Source: Variovorax sp. 770b2 (lineage in GTDB: Bacteria > Pseudomonadota > Gammaproteobacteria > Burkholderiales > Burkholderiaceae_C). From it: a DNA stretch of 64,000 nt. Both the position numbers and the translations under genes were made by a program. Below the pieces are notes generated by a model. That model saw only the letters and a list, made by a program, of their open reading frames with translations. It made no database searches and was not told the DNA's origin. Shown here in pieces: positions 27,168 through 35,169 of the stretch; position 1 is the stretch's first letter, and each line of letters opens with the position of its first letter. The stretch lies in the NCBI RefSeq assembly GCF_900115685.1, contig NZ_FOXJ01000001.1:591796-655795 (forward strand), read 5' to 3'.

Positions 27168-27398
27168 ATGGACGCAACGCCCCTCGCCATCGACCTGCCG
27201 GAGCACTGGACCGGCTCCTTCAGGCTCACACAGACCCCCACCGGCACCTATGTCGGCATGGCCAGGCTGTCTCTCGGCGGCGTTCCCCGGTGCGTGCTCG
27301 TGATCACCCCGCAACTCACCTGGGACGCCGCCATGGAGCGCGTCAAGCTCAGGGCCGGCCATTTCGTCCGGGAATGGGGTCTCAGGCCGAGGGCCTGA
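27168..27398 (+). CDS. small conserved protein, paralogue of the gene at 46067
   Basis: A 76-residue soluble protein with no signal peptide or known domain. It aligns without gaps to the protein encoded at 46067-46336; by hand count 38 of the first 71 positions are identical, including TPTGTY, GGVPRCVLVIT and RAGHFVREW. The duplication within one window shows that the frame is under protein-level selection. No clear ribosome binding site. Function unknown. Confidence 0.72.
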   Translation: MDATPLAIDLPEHWTGSFRLTQTPTGTYVGMARLSLGGVPRCVLVITPQLTWDAAMERVKLRAGHFVREWGLRPRA

Positions 27399-27562
27399 CG
27401 TCGATCTCCCCGGGCCAGCGCAACGCGGCCCGGAAGTTTTGTAGCCCACTGTATCTGCGCGCCCGATCCGTACACGGGCATTCAAATCCCCCTGTTGGAG
27501 GACACATCGCAGATACACCGCGCGGGTCCACTGACTCCATCGCAAACGCAATGGAGAAACCG

Positions 27563-28612
27563 ATGTCCGAAGAAATCAACCGCCACCGCCGCATCTTTTT
27601 CGGCGCGGCCGCCGCAACGATCACCGCCGCCCAGTTCGGCATCGTGGGGAGCGCGAATGCACAGGCTGCCAGTTCGCAGCCAACGCGCACCTTGGGCAAG
27701 ACGGGGGGCAGCACGTCGTTCGCCTCGATCAGGCAGATCGATGCCGGACTCCTCAACATCGGCTACGCCGAGACCGGCCCCGCCGACGGCCCGGTCGCCA
27801 TTCTTCTGCACGGCTGGCCCTACGACATCCACAGCTTCGTCGATGTCGCGCCGATCCTGGCAGCGGCGGGGTACCGGGTGATCGTTCCGCACCTGCGCGG
27901 CCATGGCTCCACGCGCTTTCTCTCGGACAGCACCGTCCGCAATGCCCAGCAGTCGGCCGTGGCGCTGGACATCATCGCCCTGATGGACGCGCTCAAGATC
28001 CAGAAGGCCAGCATCGCCGGCTTCGACTGGGGCGCGCGCACCGCCTGCATCCTGGCGGTGCTCTGGCCGGAGCGCTGCAAGTCGCTGGTCTCGGTGAGCG
28101 GCTACCTCATGACCAACCTGGAAGCCGGCAAGAAGCCGTTGCCGCCCAAGGCCGAGTTCGACTGGTGGTACCAGTACTACTTCACGACCGAACGCGGCCA
28201 GGCGGGCTACGCCCAGTACCGGCGCGAGTTCGCCAAGCTCATCTGGGAGACGGCATCGCCGAAATGGAAGTTCGACGCCGCCACCTTCGAGCGCAGCGCC
28301 GCATCGTTCGACAACCCCGACCACGTCGCCATCGTGATGCACAACTACCGCTGGCGCCTGAGCCTTGCCCCGGGCGAGGCGCGGTACGACGAGCTGGAGA
28401 AGCGGCTCGCCACGGCCCCGGCGATCGGCGTGCCCACGATCACGCTCGAAGGCGATGCCAACGGTGCGCCGTTCCTCGATCCTTCGAAGTACCGCAACAA
28501 GTTCACCGGCAAGTACGCACACCGCACGCTGCAGGGCGGCATCGGCCACAACCTGCCGCAGGAGGCGCCCGAGGCCTTCGCGCAGGCGGTGATCGACGTG
28601 GACCGGTTCTGA
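27563..28612 (+). CDS. Tat-exported alpha/beta hydrolase, epoxide-hydrolase-like
   Basis: A 349-residue protein with a twin-arginine signal (HRRIFFGAAAATITAAQF) ending near ANAQA. The hydrolase domain has the oxyanion motif LLHGWPYD, an aspartate nucleophile in AGFDWGARTA (the epoxide-hydrolase/dehalogenase pattern rather than Ser), and the general-base histidine in GGIGHNLPQEAPEAF. GGAG six bases before the ATG at 27563 favours it over the ATG at 27551. It stands alone. Epoxide hydrolase or C-halogen hydrolase activity is plausible; export to the periplasm is the unusual feature. Confidence 0.84.
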   Translation: MSEEINRHRRIFFGAAAATITAAQFGIVGSANAQAASSQPTRTLGKTGGSTSFASIRQIDAGLLNIGYAETGPADGPVAILLHGWPYDIHSFVDVAPILAAAGYRVIVPHLRGHGSTRFLSDSTVRNAQQSAVALDIIALMDALKIQKASIAGFDWGARTACILAVLWPERCKSLVSVSGYLMTNLEAGKKPLPPKAEFDWWYQYYFTTERGQAGYAQYRREFAKLIWETASPKWKFDAATFERSAASFDNPDHVAIVMHNYRWRLSLAPGEARYDELEKRLATAPAIGVPTITLEGDANGAPFLDPSKYRNKFTGKYAHRTLQGGIGHNLPQEAPEAFAQAVIDVDRF

Positions 28613-28637
28613 GCGGCGAGAGCGGCGAAAGCGGCGA
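28611..28637 (+). repeat. three tandem 9-base units at the stop of the hydrolase gene
   Basis: GAGCGGCGA, GAGCGGCGA, AAGCGGCGA in tandem, beginning inside the TGA stop codon of the epoxide-hydrolase-like gene. A short slippage-type repeat in a convergent gene gap; no function is implied. Confidence 0.6.
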
Positions 28638-28640
28638 GGA

Positions 28641-29597
28641 TCAGCCGCCCGGCGCCACCGTCAGGTAGAACGGCGTGAGCGTCCCCGCCACCGGCCGCAG
28701 GAGCTTGAGCAGCAGCGGGCGTCCGTAGCCTTCGCCCGCCAGCCGCTTGAGCAGGTCGGACAGCTGCGCGAGCGGCGTGCCGTCGCAGCCGACCAAGATA
28801 TCGCCGTTACGGAGGCCATCGCGCGCCGCGGCCGAGCCGGCGACCACCTCGACCACCCGCACGCCGGTCGCGACCGGCCATTCGTTCTCGCGCACCCAGC
28901 GCCGCGGCAGGCTGACGGCCGCGCACTGCACGCCCAGCTTCCCGCGGCGCACCGCGCCATGGCGCATCAGCTCGCCGGCCACCCAGCGCGCGGTGTCGAT
29001 CGCCACCGCGAAGCTCAGGCCCTGCGCCGACGGGATCACCGCCGTGTTCACGCCGATGACCTGGGCGGCGCTGTCCAGCAAGGGGCCGCCCGAATTGCCG
29101 GGGTTCAGCGCCACGTCGGTCTGGATCACGTCCTCGATCATGCGGCCGCCGCGCGAGGGGAGGCTGCGGCCCAGCGCGCTCACGATGCCGGCGGTGACGG
29201 TGAAGTCGAAGCCCAGCGGATTGCCGACCGCCACGGCCACCTGGCCCGGCTGCAGGCCCGCCGAACTCCCCAGCGGCAGGAAGGCGCTCGGGTGCGACTC
29301 GAAGCGCAGCACCGCGATGTCGGTCGATGCGTCCATGCCGACGAGCCGGGCGGCGCTTTCGGTGCCGTCGACGAAGGCCGCGCGCAACTCGCTCGCGCCC
29401 TCGACCACATGCGCATTCGTGAGCGCGAAGCCATCGGGCGTGAAGAGAAAACCGGAGCCGCTGCCCTGGCTGCCGGCATTGCCGCGCTGCGGCGGTTTTC
29501 GGACCTTGATGTGCGCGACGGCCGCGCTGGCGGTGTGGGCCACCTGGGTGACGGTGGCCGAGTAGGAGTCGAGAAGGAATTCGTCGCGTGAGCCCAT
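28641..29597 (-). CDS. S1C (HtrA/DegP-like) serine protease with one PDZ domain
   Basis: A 318-residue trypsin-fold protease. The triad is visible as His in TNAHVVEG, Asp in STDIAVLR and Ser in NPGNSGGPLLD; a C-terminal PDZ-like segment holds GLRNGDILVGCDG. There is no signal peptide or membrane anchor at the chosen start (MGSRDEFLLDSY), so the protein appears cytoplasmic, unlike DegP and DegQ. Shorter than DegP (about 450 residues, two PDZ domains). Converges on the hydrolase gene. Confidence 0.87.
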   Translation of the reverse strand: MGSRDEFLLDSYSATVTQVAHTASAAVAHIKVRKPPQRGNAGSQGSGSGFLFTPDGFALTNAHVVEGASELRAAFVDGTESAARLVGMDASTDIAVLRFESHPSAFLPLGSSAGLQPGQVAVAVGNPLGFDFTVTAGIVSALGRSLPSRGGRMIEDVIQTDVALNPGNSGGPLLDSAAQVIGVNTAVIPSAQGLSFAVAIDTARWVAGELMRHGAVRRGKLGVQCAAVSLPRRWVRENEWPVATGVRVVEVVAGSAAARDGLRNGDILVGCDGTPLAQLSDLLKRLAGEGYGRPLLLKLLRPVAGTLTPFYLTVAPGG

Positions 29598-29678
29598 GGG
29601 AGCGCCTCTTTCAGTCGGCAGGTCCGAATGAAATGGCGGCGCCCCTGTGTGTTTTCAACCCGCCCTTCCCTAGAGGAT

Positions 29679-29702
29679 GGCTACGACGACGGCTACGACG
29701 AC
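29679..29702. repeat. duplicated 12-base unit spanning a stop codon
   Basis: GGCTACGACGAC occurs twice in tandem. The TAG stop of the EF-hand protein gene (read on the minus strand) lies in the second unit, so the duplication also copies the end of the coding sequence (Pro-Ser-Ser-stop). Confidence 0.6.
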
Positions 29703-31927
29703 GGCGCGGGCGGCGCCGCCTGCGACGCCGCGGCGCTCGGCGAATGCTGCAGCGCCGCGGGCAGCCGGTGGTCCAGCCAGTCCATGCGCCAGGCCAGCAC
29801 GACGAGTGCCAGCACCAGCACCACCGCCGCGGCGACGCCCGTGGTGCCGTGCCGCTCGCGGTACGGGTCGGGCGCCACCCGCCGCGCGCCCGGCGGCACA
29901 TGCGCGGTCTGCGACAGCATGCCGCCCAGCCGCACATTGACCTTCATGCGCCCGTTGATGGCCCAGCCGCTCGCGTCCAGGATCGGCCCCAGGCTGCGCT
30001 GGCGCAGCTTGAGCCAGGCGATCAGCATGCTCGGCCCGGAGATCGCCGCCACGATGCCGACGAGCGCCACCGGTATCCACTGCCCCAGGTCGATGAACTT
30101 GCCGAAGATGGCGACCAGCACCGCGCTGATGCTGCCGAGCGCGACGCCGATGGCGGCCACGGTGCCGACGTCCACGCGGCCGGCCGTGCGAGCCGCCGCC
30201 GCGGGCGCCTTGGCCGCGCCGGCTGCAGCCTGGTCGGCGGTCGTGAGCTGGGTCGCAAGGCCCGTCAGCGTGCCCTGGCCCGCCGCCTCGCTGGCGGCCG
30301 CGCGCTTGGCCACCTGCTCCTCGATCACCCGCACGAACTTCTTGTAGGGCGCGAAGAAGGCCTGCGCCACGCTGGTCGGGTTCTCGATCAGCTTGGTGAT
30401 GGTGGCGTCCCAGTCGCGGCCCTGGCGGTCGTAGAAGACGCCGTTGCGCCCGACGAAAAGGAAGTCGATGTCTCCCGCCGTGAACGCGGCGACGATGCTC
30501 ATCTTCTGCCCCTGGCGCGTGCAGTCGCAGTACGCGAGGCAGGTCTTCGCAAGACCCGCCAGCACCGCGTGCCTGGCCGTGTCCTGCACCTGCACCGTGA
30601 GCTCGCAGCTGCGGCCATCCAGGTACAGCGTGCCGGCCTGGAAGATCGCGCCCTCGCGCCGGTAGAAGGCCTTGAACGAGACGAAGTTGTTGAGCAGCAC
30701 CACCAGGTCGCGCTGCAGCCGGATCAGTTTTTCCAGGTCGACGAGCAGGTGGTTGTGCGTCTCGGCGGCCTCGTCGTCGTGAAGGAGCGCGAGCAGGGCT
30801 TCCCGGGTCCGCAGGAACGCATCGAGCTGCGCGAGCGGCAGCGAGGCCGCGGTGTTGTCGGGCCGCCCGGCCATCAGCGATTGCAGCGGTGCAAGCTGCT
30901 GCTTGATGGCCAGCCACTCCGTTTCCGCGAGTTCGTCGCGCGCGCCCAGCAACGGCGTGACGGCGCGTTCGGCGAGCGTGGCGATGTCTTCGGTCCACGC
31001 GGGGTTGATGCGGTTGCCGTGCAGTGGCAGCACGCAGCGCGGCGTCACGGGCGCGAGCGGCAGCTCGGCAATCGGGTCGGCGCTCAGGTCGAGCCGGTTC
31101 GCGCCCAGTGCGTCATAGGCTTCGGGCGAGGGGTTCAGCGCCGTCACGGCCTGGACGTCGAAGGCGGCGACGCGGCAGCGCGCGAAGTAGTCGTCCAGCT
31201 TGGCCTGCACCTTGCGCGTGGCGTCGGCGGCGGCCAGCGTGGGCTCGCCGAGCGGCATCAACGTCTTGTCGCTCGCGTCCGCCTTGGCGTGCCAGTCGCG
31301 CGCGGCCTGCACCTCGGCGAAGAAGGCTTCGATGCGGGCGCGATCCACGCCCGGCGTCTCCTTGTGCCGGTCCGGCACGCTGCCGTGGGTGCGCATGATC
31401 TCGGCGACCGTCGCGCGCACGGCATCGTCTTGCGTCGTCTCGGGCGTGATCACGCCGTCGCCGTTGAAGCGCATCGCGGACAGCAACTCGCCGCGGTCCG
31501 CAATGTCGGCCAGCGTGAGGGTGGCCGAATCGGGCTTGCCCTGGATCTGCAGCAGGCGGCGTGCCTCCTCGATCAGGCGCGCGCCATCGGCGTTGCCGGC
31601 ATCCAGGTCCTCCAGCGCCAGCACGTCGCTGCACTGCAGCAGCACGTCGGGATTGCGCAGGCGCGCGCACACCCATTCGCAGGCCGCGACCACCTCGGGC
31701 GGGCGCACCCGGCCGTCGCCGTCGGCATCGATGAGGTCCAGCGTTCGCGCATCGAAGTCGATGCCGCGCGTCGGGCAGGCGAGGGCGACCCACAGCTTCT
31801 GGTCCAGCTCCCGCAGGCGGACGATGTCCTGGCCCGTGCGGAAGATGACCTGGTCGGCGCCCCCGACCCGGATGAATTGCCAGCGGTGCGGTGCCGGCGC
31901 GGTCGTCGTTGGCGGCACTGCCCGCAT
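29693..31927 (-). CDS. large EF-hand membrane protein of unknown function
   Basis: A 744-residue protein I do not recognise. An EF-hand loop is clear near residues 65-77 (DLIDADGDGRVRPPEV) and a second degenerate one near residue 155 (MRFNGDGVITPE). A long helical, acidic middle follows. The last ~200 residues hold transmembrane stretches (VGTVAAIGVALGSISAVLVAIFG in part, IPVALVGIVAAISG, and AAAVVLVLALVVLAW). No signal peptide. Its ATG shares one base with the stop of the flavin-binding stress gene upstream (TGATG), so they form an operon. A calcium-responsive membrane role is inference. Confidence 0.8.
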   Translation of the reverse strand: MRAVPPTTTAPAPHRWQFIRVGGADQVIFRTGQDIVRLRELDQKLWVALACPTRGIDFDARTLDLIDADGDGRVRPPEVVAACEWVCARLRNPDVLLQCSDVLALEDLDAGNADGARLIEEARRLLQIQGKPDSATLTLADIADRGELLSAMRFNGDGVITPETTQDDAVRATVAEIMRTHGSVPDRHKETPGVDRARIEAFFAEVQAARDWHAKADASDKTLMPLGEPTLAAADATRKVQAKLDDYFARCRVAAFDVQAVTALNPSPEAYDALGANRLDLSADPIAELPLAPVTPRCVLPLHGNRINPAWTEDIATLAERAVTPLLGARDELAETEWLAIKQQLAPLQSLMAGRPDNTAASLPLAQLDAFLRTREALLALLHDDEAAETHNHLLVDLEKLIRLQRDLVVLLNNFVSFKAFYRREGAIFQAGTLYLDGRSCELTVQVQDTARHAVLAGLAKTCLAYCDCTRQGQKMSIVAAFTAGDIDFLFVGRNGVFYDRQGRDWDATITKLIENPTSVAQAFFAPYKKFVRVIEEQVAKRAAASEAAGQGTLTGLATQLTTADQAAAGAAKAPAAAARTAGRVDVGTVAAIGVALGSISAVLVAIFGKFIDLGQWIPVALVGIVAAISGPSMLIAWLKLRQRSLGPILDASGWAINGRMKVNVRLGGMLSQTAHVPPGARRVAPDPYRERHGTTGVAAAVVLVLALVVLAWRMDWLDHRLPAALQHSPSAAASQAAPPAPSS

Positions 31928-32427
31928 CAGGAAACGGCGACCTTCTTGTGTTCGCCCAGATCCGGCGTCCTGCCGGTGACGGCCGCGCGGGCCATCTTGA
32001 ACAACTGCACCATCTTGCTGTCGTCCACGTCCCAGTATTCGGCGCGCAGCACGCTCACGGCCAGGAGGCCCAGGTTGGGGTCGATCGGTCCGTCGGGGAA
32101 CCAGGCCTTGGCCATCTTGGTGAAGAGGGCTTCCTTCTTGGCGGGGTCTTCGAGCAGCGCCGCGTGACCCGAGACGGAGACGTAGCTGTCGTCGTCGGTG
32201 TTGGCGTAGGAGACGTTCACGGTCGGGTCGGTCGCCACGTGCCGTGCGATCTCTCCGTCCTTGGGCACGAAGAAGTAGAGCGTCGCGTTGTCGTCGACGT
32301 CCTTGTTCTGCGTGGTCAGCGGGTGGCTGTGCAACTGGCCATCGGCATGGCGGTGCGTGAGCATGCCGAAGCGGGTGTCCTTGATGAGTTCCCAGAGCTT
32401 GCTGGGGGTTCCGGTGGTGGCGGTCAT
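31927..32427 (-). CDS. pyridoxamine 5'-phosphate oxidase-fold general stress protein
   Basis: A 166-residue split-barrel protein of the general stress protein 26 type (FMN-binding). Recognisable segments are KLWELIKDTRFGMLTH, GQLHSHPLTTQ, TLYFFVP and VNVSYANTDDDSYVSVSG. A GGAG site lies about ten bases before the ATG at 32427. It is translationally coupled to the EF-hand membrane protein downstream. Family members bind FMN or F420 without proven substrates; a stress role is inferred from the family. Confidence 0.87.
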   Translation of the reverse strand: MTATTGTPSKLWELIKDTRFGMLTHRHADGQLHSHPLTTQNKDVDDNATLYFFVPKDGEIARHVATDPTVNVSYANTDDDSYVSVSGHAALLEDPAKKEALFTKMAKAWFPDGPIDPNLGLLAVSVLRAEYWDVDDSKMVQLFKMARAAVTGRTPDLGEHKKVAVS

Positions 32428-32554
32428 GGCGGTTCTCCGTGGGTTGGTGACTTCAGGAACCACCGTAGAGGCTCTTGCGGAGCGCGCGTGAGGACACACG
32501 GCGCGCACCCATGTCGTCCGGCGCCGACATCCGGGCGCCGGACGAGGTCGTGGC

Positions 32555-33046
32555 TCAGGCCGGTTCGCCCATCAGTTCGGCCATCAGCTCTTCCTTGCGT
32601 GCCGCGAGCAATTCGCGCATCGCGACCAGGTCCAGCTGGGAGGCGCGTGCCTTGGGGAACATCTCGTTGCGCTCTTCCTTGACGTGGTGGTCGATGTATT
32701 CGCCGAGCACCTTCACCTTCGCGTCGAACATCTCGTCGACTTCGGTGGCTTCCTCGATCTGCGCGATGAGGTCCTTGGCGCTGGCGTGCTCCACCTCGGC
32801 TTCGTCGAGCAGGTCGGTTTCCTTGATCGCCTCGCGCACGGCGGGGTAGAAGATCTCTTCCTCGATCTGCGTGTGCACGGTCAGTTCCATGCAGATCTGG
32901 TTGGCCAGCTCGCGCTTCCTGTCGGTGGCGCTGGCGGCCTTGGACGCCATGAGTTCTTCGTAGGCTGCGAACATCTTCTTGACGTTCTTGTGGTCGGTGT
33001 CGAGCAGGCTGCAGGCATCGGGTTGTGCGCGCTTGGTGGTGGGCAT
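32555..33046 (-). CDS. hemerythrin HHE domain protein
   Basis: A 163-residue four-helix cytoplasmic protein with the HHE metal-site pattern: His in DTDHKNVKKMF, HTQIEEEIFYP, VEHASAKDLI and DHHVKEERNEMFP. Bacterial members bind a di-iron site and handle O2, NO or iron stress. AGGAG six bases before the ATG is a strong ribosome binding site. It lies 127 bases upstream of the flavin stress gene on the same strand. Confidence 0.9.
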   Translation of the reverse strand: MPTTKRAQPDACSLLDTDHKNVKKMFAAYEELMASKAASATDRKRELANQICMELTVHTQIEEEIFYPAVREAIKETDLLDEAEVEHASAKDLIAQIEEATEVDEMFDAKVKVLGEYIDHHVKEERNEMFPKARASQLDLVAMRELLAARKEELMAELMGEPA

Positions 33047-33155
33047 CGTGGGCTCCTGGTGGGGTGGTGGGGAAAGCAAAGATGCGCAGCGCCGTGCAGC
33101 GGCTGCGTAGGAATTCTTCGCGTGCGCGTGCAAGGCGCGCAGCACCGCCCTGCGC

Positions 33156-33389
33156 TCAGCCTTCTTCGGTCTTGAAGAGCCCCCGTACGTTCAGCGCCGC
33201 CAGGCACACCTGCAGCGCAATCAGCGCCCACGCCTGCGTGTGCACGCCCCACACCACCCACAGCACATTGCTCGCGAGGAACACCCAGAAGCCGACGTTG
33301 CGGCGGCCTTTGGCATTCGAGGCCACCAGCCAGGCGGCGGCGACCGAGGCGGCGAAGGCGGGCCATTGGACGAGGGAGAGGATTTCCAT
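33156..33389 (-). CDS. small three-helix membrane protein
   Basis: A 77-residue hydrophobic protein with three predicted transmembrane helices: WPAFAASVAAAWLVAS, GFWVFLASNVLWVVWG and ALIALQVCLAALNVRG. The pattern of a Trp/Asn-rich second helix and a C-terminal NVRG is reminiscent of half-transporters (SemiSWEET or PnuC-like), but I cannot assign it. No partner gene is obvious. Confidence 0.7.
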   Translation of the reverse strand: MEILSLVQWPAFAASVAAAWLVASNAKGRRNVGFWVFLASNVLWVVWGVHTQAWALIALQVCLAALNVRGLFKTEEG

Positions 33390-33546
33390 GGTGGGCGTGT
33401 TTGTATGTGGATGTTCGTGGACCGTAGCGCAGCCAGCCGCCGCCGATCAGGTGCTTCTGCCGACGCGCGACGTGGGCCGGTTCTCACACGCGCCGGCGCA
33501 GCCGCGCCGCAGATTGGGGATCGATCACCAGGAAAGACAGGTTCCC

Positions 33547-33819
33547 ATGGATGCCACATCACCGCCGCTCGACGAGCGCATCGTCACCTTCACCTACCGA
33601 GGCTGGTTTTTCCTTTGCCGCGCCGAGCGCAGCGACAACCTGACCTACCGGCCCGTCGTGCGCTGCCAGGGCCGTTCGGACAGCCCCGAAGACATCGAGC
33701 TGCCCAACGACACGGACGAAATCGCCTATGGCACCGAGGTGGAAGCTTTGCGCCATGCCGAGCAGCAGGCCGTGCGCTGGGTGCACGACCGCACCAGCGA
33801 CGGCCAGGGGCAGATGTAG
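33547..33819 (+). CDS. conserved hypothetical protein
   Basis: A 90-residue soluble acidic protein. The N-terminal half, VTFTYRGWFFLCRAERSD, looks like a beta-rich domain; the C-terminal part is helical (EVEALRHAEQQAVRWV). No motif of known function. AGGA lies somewhat far (13 bases) upstream of the ATG. It ends 12 bases before the convergent kinase gene. Confidence 0.65.
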   Translation: MDATSPPLDERIVTFTYRGWFFLCRAERSDNLTYRPVVRCQGRSDSPEDIELPNDTDEIAYGTEVEALRHAEQQAVRWVHDRTSDGQGQM

Positions 33820-33831
33820 GTCCGGCGGGTT

Positions 33832-35169
33832 TCAGCCCGCGCCGTGCACCAGGCGTTCGAACACGTCGTCGGTGCCCATCTGGCCGCCCTTGAGCATGAT
33901 CTCCGTGCCGTCGAGCCGCGCGTCGTCGCTGTGCACGCGGCACAGCGAGGCGCCCGCGCCCATGTCGGCCACGTAGGAGAGGCCCCAGGCATCGAGCGCC
34001 TGCACGCCATGGCTGGAGGTGTCGCCACCGGCGACCCCCACGCGGCGCAGCGGCGTTTGCGCCAGCACGCGAACCAGCAAGTCACCGCCTGCGCGCGCGA
34101 GGGCTTGCGCATCGACGTCCGGCGACGGCGATGCCTGCTCGGGTGGGCGTGTGCAGGCGAGGACGTTGCGGTCGCGCGCGAGCGCCTGCGTGATGTCCAG
34201 GGCATGGCGCGTCAAGGTGGGCGCATCGCGCTGGGCGAGTCGCGGCGCATCGAGCCAAACGACCTCGAATGAACGCGCTGCCGCCACTTGCCGCGCGGTG
34301 ACCGGCGAGAGGCTTCCGGCAAGAACGAGCACGGGGCCGGTCGCAGGCGTCACGACAGGCGGCACCGACGCCGCATCGGCGCGGCTCCCGAGCGCCGTGG
34401 CCAGCGCATCGACCACGCTGCTCGGCCCCACCGCCAGCAAGGTGTCGCGCAGGGCCTGCGCCCACAGCACCTTGCCGATGGCCGCGAGTTGTGCTGCGTC
34501 GGCCACATCGAACAGCACGGCCTCGGGCGGTGTCGTGGGCGAGGAGGTATGCAGCGTGCGTTGCAACGCGTTGTCGAGCGCATCGGCACCCTTCGACGTG
34601 ACCGTGAAAGGAATCGAGCGCACGTCGGCCAAGCCTTGCCCGGCCAGGTGCAGCCGCAGGTCCGCCTCGTGCATCGGCGTCACCGGATGCCGGCTCATCG
34701 TCGGGTGGCGGTCGATGCGGAACACCTCGCCGCCGGCACCGGCTGCCGCGAACAGGTTGCCGAAGAGGCAATGCCGGCCCAGGTTCGGCTGGCCGCCGAC
34801 GATGGCCGTCCACGGCTGTTCGACCGCGCCGCGCAACGCGCGCACGGCCGCGCCGATGGAGCCGATGTGCGGCGCGCTGTCGAAGGTCGAGCAGGTCTTG
34901 TAGTGCAGTACGCGCGCGCCGAGCGAGCGGAACAGCGCGGCGACGGGGGCGAGTTCTGCCTGCATCGCTTCGGGCGACATGGCGCGCGCCGCGCCCGCGA
35001 TGCCCAGCACGTCGAGCGGCCCGGCGCGTTCGAGCCGCGCGGCGTCGGGCGTCTCCAGGAACAGCAGGGCACGCAGGCCGGCACGTGCCGCGGTGCCCAG
35101 CGTGTCGGTCGCGCCGGTGAAATCGTCGCCGTAGTAGACGACGGCCGGGGCTGGAATCGCGGGCGTCAC
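33832..35169 (-). CDS. DUF1537-family four-carbon acid-sugar kinase
   Basis: A 445-residue ATP-dependent kinase. The N-terminal motif YYGDDFTGATD (residues ~12-22) is diagnostic, and the C-terminal nucleotide-binding region has VAGGDTSSHGV and MLKGGQMGTDD. Characterised members phosphorylate threonate, erythronate, 3-oxo-tetronate or 3-oxo-isoapionate. The start is GTG at 35169, overlapping the RuBisCO-like stop by four bases (GTGA). Last gene of the TRAP-VOC-RuBisCO-like operon, where it would supply the phosphorylated substrate. The true substrate is not known. Confidence 0.9.
   Translation of the reverse strand: MTPAIPAPAVVYYGDDFTGATDTLGTAARAGLRALLFLETPDAARLERAGPLDVLGIAGAARAMSPEAMQAELAPVAALFRSLGARVLHYKTCSTFDSAPHIGSIGAAVRALRGAVEQPWTAIVGGQPNLGRHCLFGNLFAAAGAGGEVFRIDRHPTMSRHPVTPMHEADLRLHLAGQGLADVRSIPFTVTSKGADALDNALQRTLHTSSPTTPPEAVLFDVADAAQLAAIGKVLWAQALRDTLLAVGPSSVVDALATALGSRADAASVPPVVTPATGPVLVLAGSLSPVTARQVAAARSFEVVWLDAPRLAQRDAPTLTRHALDITQALARDRNVLACTRPPEQASPSPDVDAQALARAGGDLLVRVLAQTPLRRVGVAGGDTSSHGVQALDAWGLSYVADMGAGASLCRVHSDDARLDGTEIMLKGGQMGTDDVFERLVHGAG

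Noticed and set aside
29588..32167. 859-codon plus-strand frame opposite the EF-hand gene
   Set aside because: Composition typical of antisense frames; the minus-strand protein has recognisable EF-hands and membrane helices.
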